Shown: positions 34,663-43,737 of the stretch, one piece after another
Layout of the letters: every line of letters starts with the position of its first letter
Position numbering within the stretch: the first letter of the stretch is position 1
Assembly (NCBI GenBank): GCA_003134855.1
Contig: PLCS01000007.1
Span: 505,011 to 569,010 of the forward strand
Source: Acidobacteriaceae bacterium
Lineage (GTDB): Bacteria; Acidobacteriota; Terriglobia; Terriglobales; Acidobacteriaceae
Direction of reading: 5' to 3'
DNA length: 64,000 nt
Translations under genes and position numbers: made by a program
Notes under the pieces: generated by a model
What the model saw: the letters and a program-made list of their open reading frames with translations, nothing else
Database searches by the model: none
What the model was told of the DNA's origin: nothing

Positions 34663-35184
34663 CTATTGAATCAAGTAAGGATCCTGCGCATAACGAGTAG
34701 CGGCGTCTTGAAACCCGCCGTTTTCGAACTTTGCTGTTTTCCAAAATCTCTTATCCAGCGTGTCGTAGGAAAGTTTTATAGTTGCCTCTTGGAAACCGAG
34801 ATAAAAGTTCTCGGCCTTCTCGAATATCTGCTTAATTTCTTCTGCACTCTTTGCTGAAGCTGCAAGCAGCGCATCCCAGCGCTCGTCCCGATCCCGCGGA
34901 TAGGGATCACCGAGAGGTTGTGCAGCTTCCTGAAGGATGGCTGCCATCGTTGGCATTCCAATGGTTGTGAATCCTTCAATGGCCTCGGGTACGAGTACAC
35001 CAGTTTCATTCCAGAAAAGCTGGAGAAATCCGCCGTTGTGAACCTCGGCAAGAGCAATGTGAGCTGAGAACAGAAGGACGGCGGAACGAAGTATGGATGC
35101 GCTTGTAGCGGCAAATGCATCGGGACCGTTGCCCGTATCGATCATGTTGAAGAGCGGTTCGATTACTTCCCAATAGGATCGCAT
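34663..35184 (-). CDS. DMP19/DUF4375-like protein
   Basis: Protein of 173 residues. LAEVHNGGFLQLFWNETGVLVPEAIEGF matches the 'NGGF-Q-F-N--G' core of the DMP19/DUF4375 family; the end (FENGGFQDAATRYAQDPYLI) is less conserved. ATG 35184 has GGAAGG 9 bases upstream. Base composition is lower in G+C than the neighbours, suggesting transfer. Members are often cargo-like; biochemical role unknown (one homologue mimics DNA). Confidence 0.65.
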   Translation of the reverse strand: MRSYWEVIEPLFNMIDTGNGPDAFAATSASILRSAVLLFSAHIALAEVHNGGFLQLFWNETGVLVPEAIEGFTTIGMPTMAAILQEAAQPLGDPYPRDRDERWDALLAASAKSAEEIKQIFEKAENFYLGFQEATIKLSYDTLDKRFWKTAKFENGGFQDAATRYAQDPYLIQ

Positions 35185-35213
35185 GGATTCGCACCTTCCA
35201 AAATACGTTTGGA

Positions 35214-36446
35214 TTACCCCAAAAACATTCCCGCAATCGAAGCTGAAATCAAGTTGGCCATCGTCCCGGCGAGCATCGCCCGCACGCCTAGCTTGGCCAG
35301 CTCGTTGCGGCGCTCGGGAATCAGCGCGCCGATGCCGCCGATCTGAATGCCGATGGAGCTGAGGTTGGCGAAGCCGCACAAAGCAAAGGTGGCGATGATG
35401 AAGGAGCGCGGCGCAAGCACGGCCTTTTGCGCGCCCAGGCCGATGTAGGCGATGACTTCATTGAGCGCCATGCGCGTGCCAAGCAGGTTGCCGATGGCGC
35501 CGCAGTCGTGCCAGGGAACGCCTATCAGCCACGCCACCGGCGCAAAGAGGAAACCGAGAATCTGGCCGAGCGAGCCCGGTACCCAGTGCATGTAGGCGAG
35601 TGAGTGCGTCCATCCGAGCAGGCCGTCCAGAAGCGCGACCAGCGCCAGAAAGCTGATCAGCATGATGGCCACATTGAAGGCCAGTCTGCCGCCGTCGATG
35701 GTGCCGCGGGCGATGGCGCCAACCAGATTCTCCTCCTTGTGCAACTCGTCCTTGGGCATCACGACGCGGCCCTCGGTGGCGGGCACGCCGGTCTCCGGCA
35801 CCAGCATCTTGGCGATCAGGATGGTTCCCGGCGAGGTCATGATGACGGCGGCCAGTAGGTGCTCGGGCGCAACGCCCTGGGCGATGTACATGGCCATGAT
35901 GCCGCCGGAGACGTGCGCCATGCCGCTGGTCATGATGGTCATCAATTCGCTGCGCGTGGCCTTGCCCAGAAACGGCCGTATCGTGAGCGGCGCTTCGGTC
36001 TGGCCCATGAAAATCGACGCCGCCACATTCATGCTCTCGGCGCCGGAGATGCGCATGGTCTTCAGCATCACCCAGGCCAGAGCGCGGATGACGAGCTGCA
36101 TCACGCCGATGTGGTACAGCAGCGCGAAGAAGGCGGAGATGAAGATGATGGTAGGCAGAACCTGGAAGGCGAAGATGGAGCCCATGGAACCGTCGGGCAC
36201 GCCCAGCGGGCCAAAGAGAACTTTGGTTCCGGCATAGGTCGAGGCGAGCATGGTTTTGACCACGCCGCCGGCCCACATCAGCCCCCGCTCCCCATAGCTG
36301 AAGCGCAGCACTACAAAAGCAAAGACCAGTTGCAGCCCCAGTCCCCACGCGACCGTGCGCCAGCGGATGCGCTTGCGGTCGGTCGAGCCCAGCCAGGCCG
36401 CGGCGAGTACGGCGAGAATGCCCAGCACTCCGGTGAATCGATCCAA
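35214..36446 (-). CDS. Concentrative nucleoside transporter (NupC/CNT)
   Basis: Inner-membrane symporter of 410 residues. The nucleoside-binding segments SIFMGQTEAPLTIRPFL, SGMAHVSGGIMAMYI, NLLGTRMALNEVIAYIGL and FALCGFANLSSIGIQIGG are typical of CNT proteins. Imports nucleosides with H+ or Na+. It is followed upstream by thymidine phosphorylase (22 bases between), making an uptake-and-breakdown unit. Confidence 0.94.
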   Translation of the reverse strand: MDRFTGVLGILAVLAAAWLGSTDRKRIRWRTVAWGLGLQLVFAFVVLRFSYGERGLMWAGGVVKTMLASTYAGTKVLFGPLGVPDGSMGSIFAFQVLPTIIFISAFFALLYHIGVMQLVIRALAWVMLKTMRISGAESMNVAASIFMGQTEAPLTIRPFLGKATRSELMTIMTSGMAHVSGGIMAMYIAQGVAPEHLLAAVIMTSPGTILIAKMLVPETGVPATEGRVVMPKDELHKEENLVGAIARGTIDGGRLAFNVAIMLISFLALVALLDGLLGWTHSLAYMHWVPGSLGQILGFLFAPVAWLIGVPWHDCGAIGNLLGTRMALNEVIAYIGLGAQKAVLAPRSFIIATFALCGFANLSSIGIQIGGIGALIPERRNELAKLGVRAMLAGTMANLISASIAGMFLG

Positions 36447-36468
36447 AGCGATTGCTCCCTGTCAGAAA

Positions 36469-37833
36469 CTACCTTACAGTATCGCGCAGGTGGGCTTCCG
36501 CCGCTTCTCGGGTGAAGATGCGGCTGACCAGCGGCACTTCGTGCGGCGGGTTTTCGGAGATGGTAATTGCTTGTTTCAGCAACGCGAGCGGCTCGGCCAG
36601 CATCGCCTCGCTGGTGGCGTAAAGCGTAGCCAGCGGCTGGCCCTGCTCGACGCGCGCGCCACAGCGGGCATGGAACTCGATGCCGGCGTGGGGATCGACC
36701 GGTTCGCCAGACTTTTCTCTTCCCGCGCCCAGCCGCTGCACGGCCCAGCCCAGGGCGGTCGTATCCATCGCGGAGATGAAGCCGTTCTCCCATGCCTCCA
36801 TTACCCGCGTAGCGCCGGGCTTGTGAAAGGCGATTGGATCGTCGAAGGCGTGAAGGTCGCCGCCCTGCGCCTTGACCATCGCAAAAAAAACGCCCAGTGC
36901 CGAGCCGTTGGCCAGAGCTGCTTCGCCGCGGGCGTAGCCCTGTTCCGGCGTGGCTGCCTGACCGCCCAGAAAAATCATCCATCCGGCAAGCACCAGTGAG
37001 AGTTCGCGTAAATCCTCACTCCCCACCGGCCTATTCCCGCGCAGTAGCTCGACCGACTCGACCAGCTCGATCCAGTTGCCCGCGCAGCGCCCCAGAGGCT
37101 GGCTCATATCGGTCATCAGCGCGACGGTGCGGGTTCCGGCGGCCTCGGCGGTGGCCACCATCAGCGCGGCCAGGTACTCGGCGTCTTCTTGCTTTCTGAG
37201 GAATGCGCCGGAGCCGGTCTTTACGTCGAGCACCAGCGCGTCCAAGCCCTCGGCAAGCTTCTTACTCAGGATCGACGCGCAGATCATCCCCGGGCTTTCG
37301 ACAGTGCCGGTGCGGTCGCGGAGCGCATAGAGGACGCGGTCGGCGGGAACCAGCGCCGGAGTCTGGCTGACAATGGCAGCGCCGCAGCGGGCCAGGACTG
37401 TCTCAAATTCGGAGAGTGTCAGGTCGGTGCGGTAGCCGGGGATGGCTTCCAATTTATCCAATGTCCCGCCAGTGTGGCCCAGCGCGCGCCCGCCGATCAT
37501 GGGCACGGCCAGCCCGCAGGCCGCGGCGATGGGAGCCACAAGGAAGCTGGTCTTGTCGCCCACGCCGCCGGTGGAGTGCTTGTCCACGACCGCTTTGCCC
37601 AGCCGCGCGGGCGAAAACTGCTCGCCGGAGTCGCGCATCGCCAACGTTAGCGCGCGCGTTTCATCGAGTGAAAGCCCGCGCAGAAAGGCGGCCATCAGCC
37701 ATGCGGAGAGCTGCTCGGCCGGGATGGACCCGTCCGCCGCGCCAGAGACCAGAAAGCCGATCTCGCCCGCGTTCAGCGAGCCGCCGTCGCGCTTCTTGCG
37801 GATCAGGTCGATGGTGTGAAAGGGAGCGTGCAT
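36469..37833 (-). CDS. deoA: Thymidine / pyrimidine-nucleoside phosphorylase
   Basis: Enzyme of 454 residues that converts thymidine (or uridine) and phosphate to base and sugar-1-phosphate. KHSTGGVGDKTS, RALGHTGGTLDKLEAIPG, MICASILSKKLAEGLDALVLDVKTGSGAF are the class II phosphorylase signature. C-terminal PYNP domain (TTALGWAVQRLGAGR) present. First gene of the leftward operon with the CNT transporter. Whether it prefers thymidine or both pyrimidines cannot be told. Confidence 0.92.
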   Translation of the reverse strand: MHAPFHTIDLIRKKRDGGSLNAGEIGFLVSGAADGSIPAEQLSAWLMAAFLRGLSLDETRALTLAMRDSGEQFSPARLGKAVVDKHSTGGVGDKTSFLVAPIAAACGLAVPMIGGRALGHTGGTLDKLEAIPGYRTDLTLSEFETVLARCGAAIVSQTPALVPADRVLYALRDRTGTVESPGMICASILSKKLAEGLDALVLDVKTGSGAFLRKQEDAEYLAALMVATAEAAGTRTVALMTDMSQPLGRCAGNWIELVESVELLRGNRPVGSEDLRELSLVLAGWMIFLGGQAATPEQGYARGEAALANGSALGVFFAMVKAQGGDLHAFDDPIAFHKPGATRVMEAWENGFISAMDTTALGWAVQRLGAGREKSGEPVDPHAGIEFHARCGARVEQGQPLATLYATSEAMLAEPLALLKQAITISENPPHEVPLVSRIFTREAAEAHLRDTVR

Positions 37834-38007
37834 GGTGGACGGGGCCTCGACGGAGCGGCTGCTGCGATTATCTCAAGCGACGGCGAAGTTGGGTGGCCGT
37901 TTGCTTGAGCGCATGCCGCATTGCCGTGCTATCGTAAGTCGGAGCCGTTCTCCGCTGCCGACGATCGGTTACCTGAGAGAATAGCTCAATACGCAAGGGG
38001 GGGAGCG

Positions 38008-38628
38008 TTGTCAGCGATTGCACACCCGGAGAAGGCGCTTCAAGCGGGCGAGCCTGGGCCCGACTGCCCACCGGAAAAGCAGTTCGCGCCCAAGTGGTTC
38101 GCCGTCTACACCACTCCCCGCCATGAGAAGCGCGTGAGCCAGTACTTGAGCCAGAGAGGAATTGCGCACTATCTGCCCCTTTACCACGTGCGGCGCAAGT
38201 GGCGTGACGGCTCGACGGTGACGTTGGATCTGCCGCTCTTTCCCGGCTACATCTTTGTCCACATCGAGCGCAGGGAGCGGGTACGGGTCCTGGAAGTGCC
38301 GGGGGTTCTGACCATTGTGGGCGGTACGGGACGCCAGCCGGCTTCGTTGCCGGAGGCGGAGATCGATGCGCTGCGCTTGGGCCTGCACCTGCGCCGCGCC
38401 GAACCACACCCTTTGCTTACCATCGGGCAGCGGGCCCGGATTCGCTCCGGCGCGCTGGCCGGGATGGAGGGCGTGGTGGTGCGGAAGAAGAACAGCCTGC
38501 GCGTCGTCCTGACGGTGGAGCTCATCATGCAAAGCGTGGCCGTGGAAGTGGATGGATCAGAACTGGAGACTTTGGATTCCACAGTTCCTAGCCCGGAGCA
38601 TAACTTTCCGTCCGGGTTTCTCCGCTGA
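38008..38628 (+). CDS. NusG-paralogue (UpxY/RfaH-like) antitermination factor
   Basis: Protein of about 206 residues. The N-terminal NGN domain (KWFAVYTTPRHEKRVSQYL, IAHYLPLYHVRRKWRDGS, LPLFPGYIFVHIERRERVRVLEVPGVLTIVG) is followed by a KOW domain (IGQRARIRSGALAGMEGVVVRKKNSLRVVLTVELI). Such specialised NusG proteins accompany polysaccharide loci, yet none follows here. TTG 38008 has AAGGGG 7 bases upstream within a run of seven G; a longer frame to 37921 lacks this. A slipped G-run would not affect the frame but could affect initiation. Confidence 0.87.
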   Translation: MSAIAHPEKALQAGEPGPDCPPEKQFAPKWFAVYTTPRHEKRVSQYLSQRGIAHYLPLYHVRRKWRDGSTVTLDLPLFPGYIFVHIERRERVRVLEVPGVLTIVGGTGRQPASLPEAEIDALRLGLHLRRAEPHPLLTIGQRARIRSGALAGMEGVVVRKKNSLRVVLTVELIMQSVAVEVDGSELETLDSTVPSPEHNFPSGFLR

Positions 38629-38775
38629 AGAGCAGCCGTTCTGCCGCCCATGCGCGACCCCGAAGCCTTCCTCGCGCGCCCGGTTCCGGCATTTGAACGC
38701 TGATCGATGAGGGCCGCGCGTGAAGCTTGGCGCCATTGCCTGCACCTCCCGGCTTGCCGCGGCATCCAACCCGTC

Positions 38776-39660
38776 ATGAGCACACAGACTCCCTCCGCCG
38801 CCTTGAGCGGCAGATTCCTCATCGGCGGCGACCTTCCCGTCCATCGTCTCGGCTATGGAACCATGCGCCTGGTGGGCGAAGGCGCCTGGGGCGAGCCGGC
38901 CGACGCCGCAGAAGCCCGCCGCGTTCTCTGCCGCGCCGTCGATCTTGGAATTACCCTCATCGACACCGCCGACGCCTACGGCCCGGAGATTGCCGAGCGG
39001 CTGATCGCCGAGGCGCTTCACCCCTACGCGCCCGGCGTAGTCATCGCCACCAAGGGTGGAATCACCCGCCAGGGGCCGGCCAAATCCGAGTATGTGGGCC
39101 GCGCCGGCTACCTGATTCAGTGTGTAGAGATGAGCCTGCGGCGGCTCCGGCTCGACCGCATCGACCTCTATCAGCTTCACCGCATCGACCCGCGCACACC
39201 GCTCGAAGAGTCGCTCGGTGCATTGAAGCGGATGCAGGAGCAGGGCAAGATCCGCCACATCGGCCTCAGCGAGGTCACCCCGGCGGAGATTGAGGCGGCG
39301 CGCAAGATCGTCGAGGTGACGACTGTCCAGAATAGATACAGTCTGGCCGACCGGCGGCACGAGGAGACGCTCATCTTTTGCGAGCGTGAGGGCATCGGCT
39401 TCCTGCCCTGGTATCCGATCAATGCCGGCAAGCTGCTCAAGCCGGAGCATCCCGCGGCTCAGACGCTGGCCAAGCTCGCCGCCCGCCATTCAGCAACGGT
39501 GGCGCAGCTTTCGCTGGCGTGGCTCTTGCAACGCTCGCCGGCGATGCTGCCGATTCCCGGCACGTCCAAGGGGTCGCATTTGGAGGAGAATGTCGCGGCG
39601 GCAGGATTGAAACTGAGCGCCGAAGACTGGGCAGGGATTGAGCAAGCCGCGCAAGGCTGA
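38776..39660 (+). CDS. Aldo/keto reductase
   Basis: NADPH-dependent oxidoreductase of 294 residues with the (beta/alpha)8 AKR pattern. Catalytic tetrad visible: Asp in IDTADAYG, Tyr in the same motif, Lys in IATKGGITRQG, His in LYQLHRID. Later RHIGLSEVTPAEIEAA and QNRYSL and the coenzyme loop LPIPGTSKGSHLEEN. ATG 38776 is used; the frame open from 38707 has no supporting signal. Substrate unknown. Confidence 0.93.
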   Translation: MSTQTPSAALSGRFLIGGDLPVHRLGYGTMRLVGEGAWGEPADAAEARRVLCRAVDLGITLIDTADAYGPEIAERLIAEALHPYAPGVVIATKGGITRQGPAKSEYVGRAGYLIQCVEMSLRRLRLDRIDLYQLHRIDPRTPLEESLGALKRMQEQGKIRHIGLSEVTPAEIEAARKIVEVTTVQNRYSLADRRHEETLIFCEREGIGFLPWYPINAGKLLKPEHPAAQTLAKLAARHSATVAQLSLAWLLQRSPAMLPIPGTSKGSHLEENVAAAGLKLSAEDWAGIEQAAQG

Positions 39661-39665
39661 CAAAT

Positions 39666-39708
39666 GTGGGATACCAGGTCTCAAAAGCGAGACCTGGCCA
39701 CCCAGATT
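39666..39708 (+). repeat. GGACC-type hairpin repeat, copy 4
   Basis: CCAGGTCTC (39674-39682), loop AAAAGC, GAGACCTGG (39689-39697), CCACCCAGATTGA. Compared with copy 2 the third stem pair is T-A in place of C-G on both sides, so pairing is kept while sequence changes. Between two convergent stops. Confidence 0.8.
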
Positions 39709-39736
39709 GATGGTTGGCCGGAGATCGGCCACGCGT

Positions 39737-41563
39737 CTATCTGGCTTTCAATGGCTCCGCGGATCGGATGAGAATTTCCTGGGTTCCCACCTTCCGTGTG
39801 GTCCAATCGAAGATTCCCGCCTCAAGGAAGATCACTGTGTCAGGCAGGTCGATTTCCAGATGGGCTGGGATGCCGGAGCTTTGCGCCGCCGCGTAGGACT
39901 CCGGGGTGAGGTCGAGGACCAAGGTTCCGCCCGCCCATTTGCGCGCCTTTCCGTAGCTCTCATAGGCCACCAGCTCGAAGTGAAGTTTGCCGCCGTAATT
40001 GCCTTCGGGAGCGAGCGTCAGATTCACATCTTTTGCGCGCACATTGAAATCAACGAGGTAACGAGTGAGCGGTTTGACCTCGTCGCCAGCCGGCTGGGCA
40101 TCGAGAGCGGGCTGAGGGTTGGCTGGGATTGCGCGCACGCTGAAGGCAATCTGTGTCGAGGCATGCATACCTCGCACCAGGAATGGACGCAGCGGATCAG
40201 ATCCCGGATTCGGCTCGGGCGCGGTGTGGTCGCCGGCGGTGGATGGGGCTGGTGCTGTTGGGGCTACTGCGGTTGAGGCTGGAGCGGTGGATGGGGCTGG
40301 CGCCGCGGTTTGGGCTACTTCAGGCGGCTCCGCGGCGGCGGGTGCGGGGTGCGGCGCTGGCTCCGGTTCAGGCGCTGAAGCCGCTTCAACTGCCGCGGGC
40401 GTAGCCGCGATCCCGGCAACGGAAGCAGGCGAATCCCCGGCCGGCTCCGTGCTATCCGCGGACAAGATGCGCATCTCGGAGGTCAAGCGGTGATACATTT
40501 CAAAGGCGACATCGTTCAGAAAGGTCTTGACCGGGCCCGGACCACTCGCGTGCTGCTCCGTCGAAGCGCCTGGAGGACGGACCAGCGAAAGAGCAACGCT
40601 TTTGACAGGACAAATGAAGCTTTTGCCACCGATCTCCACGGCGCCGTATTTCACCGCGATCGCGGATCGGACAAACGGATCGGCCGGCGCGAGATCCGCT
40701 TCCAGCACGAGACGCCGAACCGTGCCACTGGTGGGATCGACGGCAATCTCCCCATGATAGCCGGCCATTTCATGATACTCATGGGGAGTTGGAGAACCAT
40801 CCCAGATCAAGCCGGCGCCAACGAAGTAATGCGATTTTTGCGCGGGGACCGCATAACTGAAGACCGCTTCCAGCCCGTCCGCTCCCTCTTCCCAGTGGCT
40901 CCAGGCCATCCTGCTTTGCGCGGCGTCCAGCAGAACCGTGCCTAAAATGGGTCCAAACTCGCCCCTGGTGACCAGCTCATGAGACTCCGATTGCGGCGTT
41001 CCATGCTTGCGCGCGCCCGTGTCGGCCTGCTCCTGGCCGTCCCGGTACACCACAGGCAGACTGGTTTTGCTGACGAAATGCAAGGGCAGGTAGGGCTTAG
41101 TTGGGATTGGGATATAGTCGTACGTGATCTGCGGCCTGTCCTCAAAATGCGTTGTCTCGCGTGTCGCCATGAAGTTCGGCAAGCGGCGAAGCGTCTGGGT
41201 CACATAGCTCACGACGATCTGCATGGTCTGACGCTGGGCGGCCGGGCTGGGGGCGGCGGCGGCGGGAATCTCAGCCGCCGGAAGATTCAGGAACTCCGAC
41301 GAATCCGCCAGGGCAAGCAGCGCCTGGCGGGCCTTTTCACCCGGCAGACCGGCCTTCAGGCGTGCGAAGCTGGCCGCGCTCAGACGTTCGGTCAACTGCA
41401 ACCTGAAGAGCTGGTCCGCCACCTTGCCATCCGAGGCGGCACGGTCCGCAGCCAGCATCTGCTCCAGTTGCGCCACCGTCATCTTGGAGGGTGCGCTGCC
41501 ATTGACCGCAAAGGCCGGCAGAGAGAATCCTGCCAGCATCAGAAGACAAAAGGCACTCCGCAT
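39737..41563 (-). CDS. Large secreted protein with Ala/Pro-rich linker; C-terminal VWA-tail-like domain
   Basis: Protein of 608 residues. Signal peptide MRSAFCLLMLAGFSLPAFA. The N-terminal half (about 110-365) has strand-rich regions with LRRLPNFMATRETTHFEDRP and GHYFVGAGLIWDG-like patterns. An Ala/Pro/Glu-rich linker of about 80 residues (about 375-455) follows. The C-terminal 140 residues (VDFNVRAKDVNLTLAPEGNYGGKL... FDWTTRKVGTQEI) resemble the tail of acidobacterial VWFA-related secreted proteins, but no VWA domain is present. Function unknown. Confidence 0.65.
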   Translation of the reverse strand: MRSAFCLLMLAGFSLPAFAVNGSAPSKMTVAQLEQMLAADRAASDGKVADQLFRLQLTERLSAASFARLKAGLPGEKARQALLALADSSEFLNLPAAEIPAAAAPSPAAQRQTMQIVVSYVTQTLRRLPNFMATRETTHFEDRPQITYDYIPIPTKPYLPLHFVSKTSLPVVYRDGQEQADTGARKHGTPQSESHELVTRGEFGPILGTVLLDAAQSRMAWSHWEEGADGLEAVFSYAVPAQKSHYFVGAGLIWDGSPTPHEYHEMAGYHGEIAVDPTSGTVRRLVLEADLAPADPFVRSAIAVKYGAVEIGGKSFICPVKSVALSLVRPPGASTEQHASGPGPVKTFLNDVAFEMYHRLTSEMRILSADSTEPAGDSPASVAGIAATPAAVEAASAPEPEPAPHPAPAAAEPPEVAQTAAPAPSTAPASTAVAPTAPAPSTAGDHTAPEPNPGSDPLRPFLVRGMHASTQIAFSVRAIPANPQPALDAQPAGDEVKPLTRYLVDFNVRAKDVNLTLAPEGNYGGKLHFELVAYESYGKARKWAGGTLVLDLTPESYAAAQSSGIPAHLEIDLPDTVIFLEAGIFDWTTRKVGTQEILIRSAEPLKAR

Positions 41564-41826
41564 TGCGCTATCCCACTTTCAGGTGTGTTCCAGAGCATTT
41601 TCGCTTCACATTTTGACATGAGAACCGCATCGAAGGTGGCTTTTTCTTAAGGAAAAAGCCACTCAGCAGCATGGTTTCTGTAAAGTGCAGAATCGAAAAT
41701 GCTGTAATCGCAGATCTCTTCCTCGATAGTATGCACTGCCGCGCTCGCTTGGCAACGGCAGTGCCGTGACTGCGACTGTATATGTTGGACAGAGAATAGA
41801 ATCAGCGGTTAGGCCGATTTCGCGTC

Positions 41827-41962
41827 TGTGGTCTCCCTTCTCTGAAAACCAGAGATGGGCCACCCTGCGGTAACACGTCCGCGGAGTTTCAAAGAACACA
41901 AATTCGCAAGTCGAGGTTCGTGGTCTCCCCGGTCTCAAAAGCGAGGTCTGGGCCACGCGCCC
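41827..41962 (+). repeat. Two hairpin repeats in tandem (copies 5 and 6)
   Basis: Copy 5: GTGGTCTCCCTTCTCTG-aaaac-CAGAGATGGGCCACCC (about 41827-41870). Copy 6: GTGGTCTCCCCGGTCTC-aaaagc-GAGGTCTGGGCCACG (about 41919-41957). The flanks GTGGTCTCCC and GGGCCAC are shared while the stem cores differ. Together they fill the 41564-41976 gap between two leftward genes; no other feature was seen there. Confidence 0.7.
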
Positions 41963-41976
41963 AGGCCTACTGTTGC

Positions 41977-43188
41977 TCACAACAGAAAGACCGACCTGAA
42001 GAGGCTGAACCCTTTCTTCTTTTCCGGGACAGGGGGTCGCCCGCAAACGGATTCGGTCATCTGCCGGATTACCTGCGAAATCCCCGCACCTTCTTCGCTG
42101 AGCGGCGCGGCCGTGTTCTGCATCCGCCGGACAGCAGCATAGTTGTTGGGAATTTTCCAGTTAACCGGCCGGTTCAGAGCCTTTTCAATATGGTCTTCAT
42201 CGAGATCCACGCTGCGAGCGTCGTACCGATTGAGCACAACTTCGACCTTGGGGCTGCCCGTATCTGCAAGCTGCGAGATCAGGCGATGGCAGTTGCGGAG
42301 TTCGGGAAGGCCGGCCTGCGTAACCAGGTAAATAGTGGCGGATTCGTCGAACATATGCTTGCGCTGCAGGTCGAGCTTCGATCCCGCGTCGACCACCACA
42401 TAATCGAATTCCCGGCGAGCGACCTCCAGCAGCTTGTCGATGGCTTCGACCGAGACAAAAGTGGGCGCCAATTCACTGGGAGCAGCGAGCACGTATAACC
42501 CGGAATCATGATGCACCAGCAAGGAGGAAAGAAAAAGTGAATCGAGCCGGCTGACATTCTGAAAAGCGCTGACAATCGTATGTTCAGCCTTGATTCCCAG
42601 GCTGATCGCCGCGTCTCCAAGGGGGAGATTGAGATCGATCAAAATGGTCCGTTTTTTGTGCTCCTTGGCCAGCGATACGGCAAAATTACAGGCCAGGGTT
42701 GTAACTCCGGAACCGCCCTTGGCGCCTAGAAATACGAGCAGCTTGCCGACGGCCTTCTGCACGGGGCGGTCCGAGGAAAGCAGGGTCGAGGCCCGAAACA
42801 GAGCCTCGGCCATCTCGCCGCAACTGAAGGGCAGCCTGAGAAGCTCGCGCGCGCCGGCGCGCAGGCATCGGAGCAGCAGGTTCGGCTCGGCATTGGCCGA
42901 GTAGACCATTGCGACTGCGAGCTCTTGGCTGCTGATGGTATGCACCAGTTCCAGGGCGTACTCCAGATCACTGTCCAGGTCCACAAGGACGACGTCATAG
43001 TTGTGGCCGATCACCTTCTCCACCTCGCTGAGGGTGGGGTAGGATGCGGTGAACTCCCGGACAGGGCCCGTGTGACACCCGCTCAGCTCGGTCATCGCCG
43101 CTTTGCGGCGTTCGTCATCCGGGCTGATCACTGCGATAGATAAAACGCCTGTGCTGTGGCCGTCGCTGATTAGCATTTGGTCTGACAT
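41977..43188 (-). CDS. CpaE-like MinD/ParA-family ATPase with receiver-like N-domain
   Basis: Protein of 403 residues. N-terminal region (about 10-130) has a pseudo-receiver fold (VLSIAVISPDD, YDVVLVDLDSD, AVAMVYSANAEPNLLLRCLRAGARELLRLP) as in CpaE. The ATPase follows with deviant Walker A GAKGGSGVTT, LIDLNLPLGDAAISLG and DYVVVDAGSKLD. CpaE proteins localise type IV (Tad) pilus assembly, but no other tad gene is nearby. ATG 43188 with GGAG 12-13 bases upstream is chosen over the frame's longer extension into the repeats. Confidence 0.87.
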   Translation of the reverse strand: MSDQMLISDGHSTGVLSIAVISPDDERRKAAMTELSGCHTGPVREFTASYPTLSEVEKVIGHNYDVVLVDLDSDLEYALELVHTISSQELAVAMVYSANAEPNLLLRCLRAGARELLRLPFSCGEMAEALFRASTLLSSDRPVQKAVGKLLVFLGAKGGSGVTTLACNFAVSLAKEHKKRTILIDLNLPLGDAAISLGIKAEHTIVSAFQNVSRLDSLFLSSLLVHHDSGLYVLAAPSELAPTFVSVEAIDKLLEVARREFDYVVVDAGSKLDLQRKHMFDESATIYLVTQAGLPELRNCHRLISQLADTGSPKVEVVLNRYDARSVDLDEDHIEKALNRPVNWKIPNNYAAVRRMQNTAAPLSEEGAGISQVIRQMTESVCGRPPVPEKKKGFSLFRSVFLL

Positions 43189-43370
43189 ATCTAATTCGAT
43201 CTCCAATTTCGTGCTGCGTCCTTGCGGTTTTGCATACTCAGTAAATGGTTGGCATGAAGCCGCCCATTTCTGTGCCGATTCGCCTGAATTATAATGCTGC
43301 TGATGAGAATTAGATGCGTGGCCGCCCCGCGACGATTCTGAGAATGACGGCCACCCTCTCTGCAATCATT

Positions 43371-43495
43371 GGCGGACTCCCTAGTCTGAAAAACCAGACC
43401 TGGATTACCCGGTATTATGGTTGGTCCGGCTTGGGCCACTCAGATTGAATCGTCTCACCCATCTCTAAATCGAGATGTGGGCCACCCCTCACAAG
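43371..43495 (+). repeat. Hairpin repeats, copies 7 and 8
   Basis: Copy 7: GGACTCCCTAGTCTG-aaaaac-CAGACCTGGATTACCC (about 43371-43410). Copy 8: CTCACCCATCTC-taaatc-GAGATGTGGGCCACCCCTC (about 43457-43490), preceded by CTCAGATTGAATCGTCT. Copy 8 is homologous to the repeat at 45280, including its left flank. Left of these, 43189-43370 holds the promoter area of the CpaE-like gene. Confidence 0.7.
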
Positions 43496-43737
43496 GACGT
43501 GAACCTGTACATCGTCCCACATTATCTAGCCGTCCTTATCGTTCCACTTTGCATGAGCCTCTCGCACATAGTAATCGGGTTCCCGGCGGATTCCGAATCG
43601 AAGAGGCGCAGTTCGTAGAATTCCTGCTCACACGGGGGAGTCTTTGGATCGTCCGATCTTGAGAACACTTCTTGCTGACAGAAACAACGCCTCTTTGCAA
43701 TCGGAATCGTAACAGAGTAGGTAGTCCGCAGACCTTG
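43496..43737. other. Unassigned AT-richer segment
   Basis: About 240 bases after the hairpin repeats. On the minus strand two frames read plausibly for short stretches (SADYLLCYDSDCKEALFL, then EFYELRLFDSESAGN in another frame), which would fit a decayed small gene interrupted by a frameshift. Evidence is too weak for a pseudogene call. Confidence 0.25.
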
